A stretch of 64,000 nucleotides of DNA from an uncultured Alphaproteobacteria bacterium (GTDB lineage: Bacteria > Pseudomonadota > Alphaproteobacteria > RF32 > CAG-239): NCBI GenBank assembly GCA_944390315.1, contig CALXPO010000027.1, forward strand, positions 1 to 64,000, given 5' to 3'. A program made the position numbers and the translations under genes. Positions 52,983 to 60,849 of the stretch are shown here, one piece after another. Position 1 is the stretch's first letter. Each line of letters opens with the position of its first letter. Below the pieces are notes generated by a model. It had not been told where the DNA came from, made no database searches, and saw nothing but the letters and a program-made list of their open reading frames with translations.

Positions 52983-54359
52983 ATGAAAAAATATCGAACG
53001 GTAAAATTACTTTTGGGTGTCAGTTTGGTTTTGCTCGGCGGATGTGTTTCCGTTCAACCCGAACCGCTCAGTTTGCAGGAAGAATTGAGTTATTCCGAGA
53101 GTCTGCAATTCGTTTATCAAAAAGATGATAAATGGTGGCAAGGCTATAATGACGAAAACTTAAATAAATTGGTTGAAACAGCTCTTGCTAATAATCCCGA
53201 TTACCTTAAGGCTGCTATTAACATTAATAAAGAGTTATATAACCTGAGCTTGGCAACGAGCGATTTGTTCCCGACCGTCTACGCCGGATTGGATGCTTCT
53301 TCCCAGCGTAAAATTTATACCGGTGACGATTTCGGAGATAATTTTTCGGGAGATTTGGGCTTAAACTATGAAGTCGATTTGTACGGTAAAATCAGAAACT
53401 TGCGTACGGCTCAGGAATTTGAATATCAGGCAACGGTTATGGATAAAGAAACGGCTCGTCTGTCGCTTATCAACAGCGTGGTCGATTTGTATTTCAATTT
53501 GACCTATTTGCAGAATTCAATTGATGTGACTAAAGAAAATATTAAGGCTTATCAAGAGATTCAAAAAATTGCCGAACAAAAATATCAGGCGGGCAAAACC
53601 GATAATGTCGATATGCTGCAGTCAAAACAAAGTGTTCTTTCCGAACAAAATACATTACTTAATCTCGAAACTCAGTATAAAGAACAATTGGCCAGTTTGA
53701 AAAATATTTTAAATATCAGTGATGAAAAAGAAGAACTTGCTTTTGCCGATATCCTAAAACAAAAAACAGTCGCGCCGGATTTGGATGTTCCCGTTGCGAT
53801 GCTTGCCAACCGTCCCGATTTGCTCGCTTCGCAATATCGCTTGGAAAAAGCGTTTGAGAATCTCAAAGCCGAAAACAAAAATTGGTATCCGAACATTACC
53901 GTTAACGGAGCTTTGAATTCTTCTTCGGATAAAGCAAGAACAACTTTTGATTTTTCGTATATTGTCGGCAGTGTATCGGTCGATTTGCCGTTTTTGGATT
54001 GGAATCGAGTTAAAAACAATATCAAAATATCCGAAGCCGATTATCAAATCAGCGTGATTGATTTTAAGGATACGCTGAACCAAGCCTTAAATGAAATTTC
54101 TTATTATTATTACGCTTATCTGAAATCTAACGATATTTATAAAAATATTGAAGAGAATTATCAAAACTCGGTAAAAATATCGGCTTATTATCGTAACCGC
54201 TACGAATACGGAAAAGAAGAAATTAAAGATTGGTTGACAGCTATTTATACCGAAAATTCTTTGCGTAAGAGTCTGATTGAGCAAAAATATCAAATTATCA
54301 AGTATGAAAATTATATCTATAAGGCCATGGGCGGCAGATATAAAAAAGTTTCCGCTTAA
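52983..54359 (+). CDS. TolC-type outer-membrane efflux lipoprotein
   Basis: A 458-residue OEP-family lipoprotein. Lipobox LLGGC near 20, then EELSYSESLQFVYQKDDKWWQG-type N-terminus and two OEP repeats of coiled coil with DLGLNYEVDLYGKIRNLRTA near 115 and SVDLPFLDWNRVKNNIKISE near 330, typical of NodT/CusC proteins. The start at 52983 gives the signal peptide; the frame opens earlier inside macB. It is one base after macB and completes the efflux trio. Confidence 0.93.
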   Translation: MKKYRTVKLLLGVSLVLLGGCVSVQPEPLSLQEELSYSESLQFVYQKDDKWWQGYNDENLNKLVETALANNPDYLKAAININKELYNLSLATSDLFPTVYAGLDASSQRKIYTGDDFGDNFSGDLGLNYEVDLYGKIRNLRTAQEFEYQATVMDKETARLSLINSVVDLYFNLTYLQNSIDVTKENIKAYQEIQKIAEQKYQAGKTDNVDMLQSKQSVLSEQNTLLNLETQYKEQLASLKNILNISDEKEELAFADILKQKTVAPDLDVPVAMLANRPDLLASQYRLEKAFENLKAENKNWYPNITVNGALNSSSDKARTTFDFSYIVGSVSVDLPFLDWNRVKNNIKISEADYQISVIDFKDTLNQALNEISYYYYAYLKSNDIYKNIEENYQNSVKISAYYRNRYEYGKEEIKDWLTAIYTENSLRKSLIEQKYQIIKYENYIYKAMGGRYKKVSA

Positions 54360-54371
54360 TAAAAAAACAGC

Positions 54372-54402
54372 TTGACTTAGAGCCAACTCTAAGAAGTAAA
54401 CT
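54372..54402 (+). promoter_or_regulatory. MerR-type promoter/operator before dxs-like gene
   Basis: TTGACT (54372-54377) and TAAACT (54397-54402) are separated by 19 bp rather than 17, and the spacer holds the perfect dyad CTTAGAG-CCAA-CTCTAAG (54376-54393). A long spacer with a central dyad is the established hallmark of promoters activated by MerR-family regulators. The regulator gene is not in the window. Confidence 0.8.
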
Positions 54403-54439
54403 GCCGAAAGTTTGATATTTTGCAAATCAGGAGATAAAA

Positions 54440-56188
54440 ATGACTTATTTGGATAAAGTAAATTCACCTGCCGATGTTAAAAAATTGTCAATGGCAGAAT
54501 TGGAGGCTTTGGCCGAAGAAATCAGAGCCGCAATCCTCAATCGCGACAGTAAAATCGGTGGTCACGTTGGTCCGAATCTGGGTATTGTCGAAGCAACAAT
54601 TGCTTTGCATTATGTTTTTGACTCACCCAAAGATAAATTTGTTTTTGATGTGTCGCATCAATGCTATCCACATAAAATTTTGACCGGCAGAAAAGACGGA
54701 TTTTTGACTGATGAGGGGATGAAAAAAATTTCCGGCTATACTTGTCCGAGCGAAAGTGAACATGATAATTTTGTCGTCGGTCATACCTCAACTTCGGTTA
54801 GTTTGGCTTCGGGTTTGGCAAAAGCCAGAGATGTGAAAGGCGAAAGCCACAATGTTATTGCTCTTATCGGCGACGGTTCTTTATCGGGCGGTGAAGCCTA
54901 TGAAGGTTTGAACAACGCTGCGGTTTTGGGCAGTAATATTATTGTGATTGTCAATGATAATGAAATGTCAATTGCCGAAAATCACGGCGGTATATACAAC
55001 AATTTGCGTTTGCTTCGCCAAACCCGCGGACAAGCCGAATGCAATATGTTTAAGGCTTTGGGCTTTGAATATGATTATCTGGAAGACGGAAACTCCATTG
55101 AAAAACTAATAGAGTTGTTTAAAAAACATAAAGATGCCAATCATCCCGTGCTTTTGCACATTCATACCTTAAAAGGCAAGGGTTATGAGTTTGCCGTAGA
55201 AAATAAAGAGAGATGGCACTGGAATTTGCCGTTTGATATCAAAAGCGGTGAGTTAACGGTTGATATCAGCGGTGAAAATTATAACGATATTACCTATAAC
55301 TACCTTAAAAATAAAATTGCTCAAGATAAAACAGTTGTTGTGGTTAATGCCGGAACTCCGGGAGCTTTCGGTTTAACGCCTGATCGTCGTGCGGTTTTGG
55401 GCAGCCATTTTGTCGATGTCGGTATTGCCGAAGAGCAAGCCGTTGCCATGTCTTCGGCTTTGGCCAAAGGCGGCTGCAAACCGGTTTATTTGGTTTATAG
55501 TTCTTTTGCTCAGAGAACTTATGACCAATTGTCACAAGACTTGGCTCTGAATAACAATTCGGCCGTTATTATTGTCGGTGCCGGCGGAATTTCGGCAGCC
55601 GATGCCACGCACTTGGGTTGTTTCGATATGGCGATGATGAGCAATATTCCCAATATTGTTTACTTGGCGCCGACGACCAAAGAAGAATATTTGGCCATGC
55701 TCGATTGGGCGGTTGGACAAAATGAGCATCCAGTCATTGTTCGTATACCGTCTGCGGTAGAAAAAGCCGATTTTGCGGTGGAAAAAGACTTTTCGCAAAT
55801 TAACCGTTATCAAACCGTCAAACAAGGTGAAAAAGTTGCCGTTTTGGCTTTGGGCAGTTTTTACGGCTTGGGTAAAAAAGTTGAAAAATTGCTGCAACAA
55901 AAAGGTATTGAGCCGACGTTGATAAATCCGCGCTTTGTTTCCGGAATTGATGAAAAATGTCTCGAATCGCTGAAAGATAAACATCAATTGGTTGTTACTT
56001 TGGAAGACGGTGTTTTAGACGGCGGTTTCGGTGAAAAAATTGCCCGTTATTACGGCGTAAGCCAAATGAAGGTACTTTGCTTCGGCTCCAAAAAAGAGTT
56101 TACCGACAGAGTGCCGCTCAAGGAGCTTTATGAGCGCTATCATTTGACGCCGGAATTGATTGTTGAAGACATTATGAAGGCTTTGTAA
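54440..56188 (+). CDS. 1-Deoxy-D-xylulose-5-phosphate synthase-like transketolase (Dxs family, short form)
   Basis: A 582-residue thiamine-diphosphate enzyme. N-terminal GGHVGPNLGIVEATIALHYVF near 33, TPP motif GDGSLSGGEAYEGLNNA near 148 with NDNEMSI near 178, the transketolase middle domain with DVGIAEEQAVAMSSALAKGG near 328 and a C-terminal domain. Classical Dxs has about 620-640 residues and a conserved GFPKRSES loop; here the loop is SGYTCPSESEH. This resembles the second Dxs-like class present in many gut bacteria, so it may be the isoprenoid enzyme or a paralogue. AGGAG upstream. A MerR promoter precedes it. Confidence 0.82.
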   Translation: MTYLDKVNSPADVKKLSMAELEALAEEIRAAILNRDSKIGGHVGPNLGIVEATIALHYVFDSPKDKFVFDVSHQCYPHKILTGRKDGFLTDEGMKKISGYTCPSESEHDNFVVGHTSTSVSLASGLAKARDVKGESHNVIALIGDGSLSGGEAYEGLNNAAVLGSNIIVIVNDNEMSIAENHGGIYNNLRLLRQTRGQAECNMFKALGFEYDYLEDGNSIEKLIELFKKHKDANHPVLLHIHTLKGKGYEFAVENKERWHWNLPFDIKSGELTVDISGENYNDITYNYLKNKIAQDKTVVVVNAGTPGAFGLTPDRRAVLGSHFVDVGIAEEQAVAMSSALAKGGCKPVYLVYSSFAQRTYDQLSQDLALNNNSAVIIVGAGGISAADATHLGCFDMAMMSNIPNIVYLAPTTKEEYLAMLDWAVGQNEHPVIVRIPSAVEKADFAVEKDFSQINRYQTVKQGEKVAVLALGSFYGLGKKVEKLLQQKGIEPTLINPRFVSGIDEKCLESLKDKHQLVVTLEDGVLDGGFGEKIARYYGVSQMKVLCFGSKKEFTDRVPLKELYERYHLTPELIVEDIMKAL

Positions 56189-56198
56189 ACTTGGTGAT

Positions 56199-56233
56199 AA
56201 AAGCGGTTTTTCTTTCGGAAAAGCCGCTTTTTG
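56199..56233 (+). terminator. Intrinsic terminator of the dxs-like gene
   Basis: AAAAGCGG-TTTT with AAAA-GCCGCTTTTT stem, followed by T-run. Confidence 0.85.
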
Positions 56234-56316
56234 TAATATTTTATAATTTTTGTTGATTTGCAATTATTAAACCCGTCTTTCATACTAAATCTTGTTTAAT
56301 AACAAGGAGAAAAAGA

Positions 56317-56880
56317 ATGAAACACGGAAAAAATTTTATTCTTGGCGATTACGTGATTATCAAGAAACCTGAATTGGTTGAAGTGGGAGATAATGTTCGT
56401 ATTGCCGATTTTTGCCGTATTTCTTCGGCGTGTAAAATCGGTGATGACTGCGAAATTGCTCCCGGAACTTATATTGCCGGCGGTGATGGAAAATATATGT
56501 TTGAGATGGGTAGCTATTCAAGTTTAGCTGCAGGAGTAAAAATCTGGCTCTCAAGCAATGATTATGTCAATGAGTTGGTGACGCACTCTGTTCCTTGTGT
56601 TAAAGAAATTCAAGGCAACGTACGTTTGGGAAAATATACCGGTGTCGGTACCAATTCGGTGATTATGCCAGGTAATGATATTCCCGAAGGGGTGGCTATC
56701 GGTGCTTTGAGCTTTGTCCCTTCGGGCTATAAGTTTGAACCGTGGACGGTTTATGCCGGTCAGCCTATTCGCCCGATAAAAAAACGCAATCGTGCCAATA
56801 TTATGCGTACGCTGATGAAAATAGGCGCTTTACAAGAATGTGAGCCAGTAGAATCGGATGAACGCTTATGTGCGGAATAA
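56317..56880 (+). CDS. Left-handed beta-helix (hexapeptide) acetyltransferase-like protein
   Basis: A 187-residue protein. From residue 8 it contains imperfect hexapeptide repeats (VEVGDNVRIADFCRISSACKIGDD-type, first part near 17-36), and GKYTGVGTNSVIMPGNDIPEGVAIGAL near 105 forms the last coils with the catalytic-region pattern, as in galactoside or colanic-acid acetyltransferases. AAGGAG precedes the ATG. It is a single gene after the dxs-like gene terminator. The sugar acceptor is unknown. Confidence 0.82.
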   Translation: MKHGKNFILGDYVIIKKPELVEVGDNVRIADFCRISSACKIGDDCEIAPGTYIAGGDGKYMFEMGSYSSLAAGVKIWLSSNDYVNELVTHSVPCVKEIQGNVRLGKYTGVGTNSVIMPGNDIPEGVAIGALSFVPSGYKFEPWTVYAGQPIRPIKKRNRANIMRTLMKIGALQECEPVESDERLCAE

Positions 56881-56884
56881 AAAA

Positions 56885-58255
56885 TCACTCGTCTGTTTTG
56901 AACTCGCCAAGCAATTGGCGAGTTTTTGCTATGAGATTGTGAACTTGAACAGAAGCGTTTTCTTTTTTTGCATTTTCGAAAATATAAAGGGCATCATGAA
57001 AACATGAGAGAGCTTCTTCCAAGGCTTCGGGGTTATTGGATAATTTTCCTTCAAGATAATATATTTCGGCAATTTTTTGTTGGATTTGAGCCCAAAATAG
57101 GGGTTGTCGTTTTTCGGTAATTATTTTTTGTTCGTTCTTATATGCGTTAACGGCAATTCGGCATATTTCGACACTTTGAGTAATGCGTGCCAAATTATGC
57201 AGCAAGTAACCTAAATTACCTTCTATGTGTCCCCAAAATTCAGGAAATTGGGCTTGGGAAAATATTTTTTCGCATTCTCTCAGCTGAGAAACCGAATCTC
57301 GTAAGGCTTGCAAATCTTCTGTTTGCTTCCAATAATTATAATAAAGACCTGAAAGTTTGTAACAAATATGCCCGTAGTCGTATGGGTAACTGTATTTGCC
57401 AAAATATTTTTGCGCCATTTGATAATTATATATTGCTGACCGAAAGTAAAATGACAGATGCTTACTCATATAAACTGAAGCACAATCATTGAGTTGCCCT
57501 AAGTGAAGATATATAGATCCCAAATGGGTCGGTTCTAAAATCTGTTTTTGGTATTTGAGTGCTGTTTCAAACAGATTACTGATGGTTTTGAAGTCGGTTT
57601 CATTGCCGTTGGCGGCGGCAACACTCATATAAATGAGACCGAGTTGATTCATTATATAGGGCATATGTTCCAAACCGAGAGATTTGGCAGAATCTATTTG
57701 TGAAAGTCTATGAATTATTTTTTTGAGTAAAAATTTTTTATATATACGAGCTTCATTATTATTACAGTTCACGGCAGCGATAATTGTGCCTACTAATAAA
57801 TCTATCAAAGCCGGCGACAAGCCTTTGTCTTTGTTTAGGTCGGAGGCGGGAACGTACATACAATCAAGGAGTCCGACAAAAGAATCTTCTGTATCTTGAT
57901 ATTGATCGGCGGTTTGAAAATTTAACCTAATATATTCATCTTGTCTGTATCCCCATATTAAGACATCGGCTTTTGTTTGTTGAAGTATATTTTGTCCGTG
58001 TTCTATCAAGTCAAAAAAATTACGACTTTCAAAATTGAGGAAAGATAAATCAAAATCAGGCGTCATACAGGATATATCCAAACCTTGTTGTCCGCTTAGG
58101 ACAGAAGTCAGATTTTGTGCTCCGCTTGAGCTGGAGTTGTCATGAAAATCAATGACAATAATTTTGAACTTTATTTCTGCGGCAGGAGAAATTGAAGCAA
58201 CTTTCGGAGTTGCTTTTGAAGGAGAAAAAAAATGCCGAAGAAATTGCTTAATCAT
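56885..58255 (-). CDS. TPR-type helical repeat protein
   Basis: A 456-residue protein. The first 130 residues form a non-repeat domain with IVIDFHDNSSSSGAQNLTS near 33 and KADVLIWGYRQDEYIRLNFQ near 95; the rest (about 180-450) is a run of helical repeats of about 38-50 residues, such as YDYGHICYKLSGLYYNYWKQT and FWGHIEGNLGYLLHNLARIT, characteristic of TPR superfamily scaffolds. Its start overlaps the membrane-protein gene stop (ATGA), so the two are coupled. Partner and function unknown. Confidence 0.72.
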   Translation of the reverse strand: MIKQFLRHFFSPSKATPKVASISPAAEIKFKIIVIDFHDNSSSSGAQNLTSVLSGQQGLDISCMTPDFDLSFLNFESRNFFDLIEHGQNILQQTKADVLIWGYRQDEYIRLNFQTADQYQDTEDSFVGLLDCMYVPASDLNKDKGLSPALIDLLVGTIIAAVNCNNNEARIYKKFLLKKIIHRLSQIDSAKSLGLEHMPYIMNQLGLIYMSVAAANGNETDFKTISNLFETALKYQKQILEPTHLGSIYLHLGQLNDCASVYMSKHLSFYFRSAIYNYQMAQKYFGKYSYPYDYGHICYKLSGLYYNYWKQTEDLQALRDSVSQLRECEKIFSQAQFPEFWGHIEGNLGYLLHNLARITQSVEICRIAVNAYKNEQKIITEKRQPLFWAQIQQKIAEIYYLEGKLSNNPEALEEALSCFHDALYIFENAKKENASVQVHNLIAKTRQLLGEFKTDE

Positions 58256-59349
58256 CAGAGATTATCATCCTTTTTTATATAGCTTTTGAATTCATCCATG
58301 CGATCTTGAAGTTCTTCCAGCACTTTGGTATTGATGTCTTTGAGGCTTTGTTTCGCAACAATAACATTGCGAAATCTGTAAATTAACCATATTGCAATTA
58401 AAGTTGAAATAAACAAAAGCGACCAAGGGGTCGGTGAATAAATTTGAAAACAACCAAATAATAACATTAAAATTTGGATTTTTACGGTAACAGATGCAGC
58501 TTGAGCCGGATTTAATCCGTTTGCTATGGACTGATTAACAGAACAGTTGTTATAAATGTTATCGAATCGGGGTAAAAAGGTTAATTTGAGCAAAAGAGCC
58601 CAGATAAAATCAACCAAGAAGTACATTGAAAAGATGACGCAACAAGATATTGCTCCTTCAGAGCTGACGGAAAATATTAAGGAAAATAAAATAAATCCAA
58701 AAGCGGTGGCATCGGAAGAAGAAATCTTTATGCGGGTCGGATACCATGAAAATACGGCAAGTGCGGCAAAAGCTGCGGCATAAATCCAACCATAAACGCC
58801 AAGCAGGAGAGGGGCGGCGTGTAAAACCGACAGAATTCCGATACCCAGAGTTATTGTTATTGATTGTGAGGCTAAAAGTCCGTTGCCGCTGTTGGCATAT
58901 CTGTAAAATGCGGCAAAGGCCAACCAGCTGAATCCAAGGATTATTTTATTAAGCAGGGGCGATATACCGTTGATAACCGTAAAACCGTTATTCGGCATAA
59001 CGATTAATGCAATTAAAATGCAAATGGGCAAAATAAGCCATTCTTTTTTGTTGAGAAAATTAAGATGTTCGCAAGAAGCAATAAGCAGCGCTCCGCCAAA
59101 AGTAATCGGAAGCTGCCAGATATTATAGTTGCTGACAAAACTATCTGATTGATAAAATAAAAAATAGGCAGCAAGGGAAAGAGGAAACAGGGATAGGCTT
59201 GTGATAAATGCCGGAGAATCTGTTAAGGCGGATTGATTAAATGTTCCTTTTTTTGAAATGCGTGCGTAACATACGGCAGGAATGATAAAACTTAAAAAGG
59301 ATAAGCCCAAGATGATAAAAAAGCTCATATTCATAGCGGTATTCCTCAC
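58255..59349 (-). CDS. Polytopic membrane protein of unknown function
   Basis: A 364-residue protein with about ten to eleven hydrophobic segments, starting with FFIILGLSFLSFIIPAVCYA near 10 and a C-terminal cytoplasmic tail (LEELQDRMDEFKSYIKKDDN) that looks like a coiled coil. No known transporter motifs. It is coupled to the TPR gene (ATGA overlap). Start at 59349 or the Met three residues later. Possibly a membrane partner of the TPR protein. Confidence 0.68.
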   Translation of the reverse strand: MRNTAMNMSFFIILGLSFLSFIIPAVCYARISKKGTFNQSALTDSPAFITSLSLFPLSLAAYFLFYQSDSFVSNYNIWQLPITFGGALLIASCEHLNFLNKKEWLILPICILIALIVMPNNGFTVINGISPLLNKIILGFSWLAFAAFYRYANSGNGLLASQSITITLGIGILSVLHAAPLLLGVYGWIYAAAFAALAVFSWYPTRIKISSSDATAFGFILFSLIFSVSSEGAISCCVIFSMYFLVDFIWALLLKLTFLPRFDNIYNNCSVNQSIANGLNPAQAASVTVKIQILMLLFGCFQIYSPTPWSLLFISTLIAIWLIYRFRNVIVAKQSLKDINTKVLEELQDRMDEFKSYIKKDDNL

Positions 59350-59400
59350 AAGGTTATTTAACAGTTATAATATGGATATCTTATTTCTTCAATACTTATA

Positions 59401-60675
59401 TCAGTTGTTCTTTTTTAAGCGGGCAACAAAAAAGCCATCAATACCGCCGAGCATATCGGGCAGGCAGCGTATAAAACCTTCTTGGGAAATTAATTGATTA
59501 AAATTTTCGGGCATAGAAGATGAAATATCTTCAGCTTTTATCGGATCAATTGAAAAATTTGGGTGCGAATCGAGAAATTTTTTGATTTGCTTTTCACCTT
59601 CGTCTTTGGTCATTGAGCAAACGGAATAAATTAATATTCCGTTTTCGGCGACGGCATTGACGGCGGCATCAAGCAGTTTTTTTTGCAAATCGGCGTTTTG
59701 GCGAATGTCGGATATTGTGCGGGTATGGACAATTTCGGGGTGGCGTCTGAGTGTGCCGTCGGCAGAACAGGGCGCATCAAGCAAGACAATATCAAATTGC
59801 GGAGCATGGGGCAGCCACTCGAGAGCATCGGCGGCAATAATCTGATTAGCGGACAGATGAAGTCGCTCTAAATTTTGTTCTAATAACTTGAGGCGTTCGG
59901 CGGAAATATCGAGAGCGGTAACTTCTGCTCCTTTATTTATCAGTTGAGCCGTTTTGCCGCCGGGAGCGGCACAGACATCCAAAACTTTTTTGCCACCGAT
60001 ATTTTTTAGCGTTGCAACCGGTAAAGATGACGAAAAATCTTGTACCCACCAGCAGCCTTCATTAAAACCTTCCAACTCATTGACGGTACCGCTTTGATAT
60101 AGGCGAATTGTCGAATTTCCAAGTTTTTTCCCGCCGAGTTTTAATGCCCATTCGTCGGGATTTTGTTTAACGGTAATGTCTAAAGCCGGCTCGATAACCG
60201 CGGCTCGCTCAATTGAGTTAATGCGTTTTTTATCGTAATCTTTGCGCAAAATTTCAACAAAAGCCGCCGGAAAAAACGGAAAAGGCGCGCGCTTGGCTAT
60301 TTCGTCTTTGTCGCGGCAGATTTTGTGCAAAATAGCATTGACAAAGCCACCGGCAAATTTATTGGCTTTCTTTTTGGCTAAATTAACATAGCTGTTAACC
60401 GTGGCGTAGTCGGGCGTGCGAAAATATAAAATTTCAACCGCGCCCATAATGATGGTCATATGAACGGCATCGGGTTTGGCGGGGATTTTCTTGGCAGCAT
60501 ATTCGCGAATGACGTTTTTGATGAATTCCTGACGCCTTAAAGCCATCAGGACCAGACGTTTTACAAAAGCGGCATCTTGACTGTTTAATTCGGAAAATTC
60601 GGCAAAGCTGTCGCCGGAAAAGACCGAATCAAGTGATTTTTTATAAATATCAAAGGCAATGTCGCGAATATCCAA
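59401..60675 (-). CDS. rsmB: 16S rRNA m5C methyltransferase RsmB
   Basis: A 424-residue protein. The N-terminal 125 residues are a NusB-like domain (LNSQDAAFVKRLVLMALRRQ near 28). The C-terminal methyltransferase has the SAM motif VLDVCAAPGGKTAQLI near 225, LLDAPCSADGTLRRHPEI near 290 with a catalytic Cys, and YSVCSMTKDEGE near 343 with the second Cys. RsmB methylates C967 in 16S rRNA. Length matches the family. Confidence 0.94.
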   Translation of the reverse strand: MDIRDIAFDIYKKSLDSVFSGDSFAEFSELNSQDAAFVKRLVLMALRRQEFIKNVIREYAAKKIPAKPDAVHMTIIMGAVEILYFRTPDYATVNSYVNLAKKKANKFAGGFVNAILHKICRDKDEIAKRAPFPFFPAAFVEILRKDYDKKRINSIERAAVIEPALDITVKQNPDEWALKLGGKKLGNSTIRLYQSGTVNELEGFNEGCWWVQDFSSSLPVATLKNIGGKKVLDVCAAPGGKTAQLINKGAEVTALDISAERLKLLEQNLERLHLSANQIIAADALEWLPHAPQFDIVLLDAPCSADGTLRRHPEIVHTRTISDIRQNADLQKKLLDAAVNAVAENGILIYSVCSMTKDEGEKQIKKFLDSHPNFSIDPIKAEDISSSMPENFNQLISQEGFIRCLPDMLGGIDGFFVARLKKNN

Positions 60676-60849
60676 GGTTCTGTCCCCCTAAATTTGTCAA
60701 AATATTTTTGTTGTTTGCCAGTGTACGCAATCAACAACTGAAATACAAGTGCGAAAATGTTTTAACCCTATTGTATTTTTGACAAATATATTATAGCCTA
60801 TAACAAAAATTTGTTGGATTTAGTAAAATAAAACTCATGGAGAAGAATT

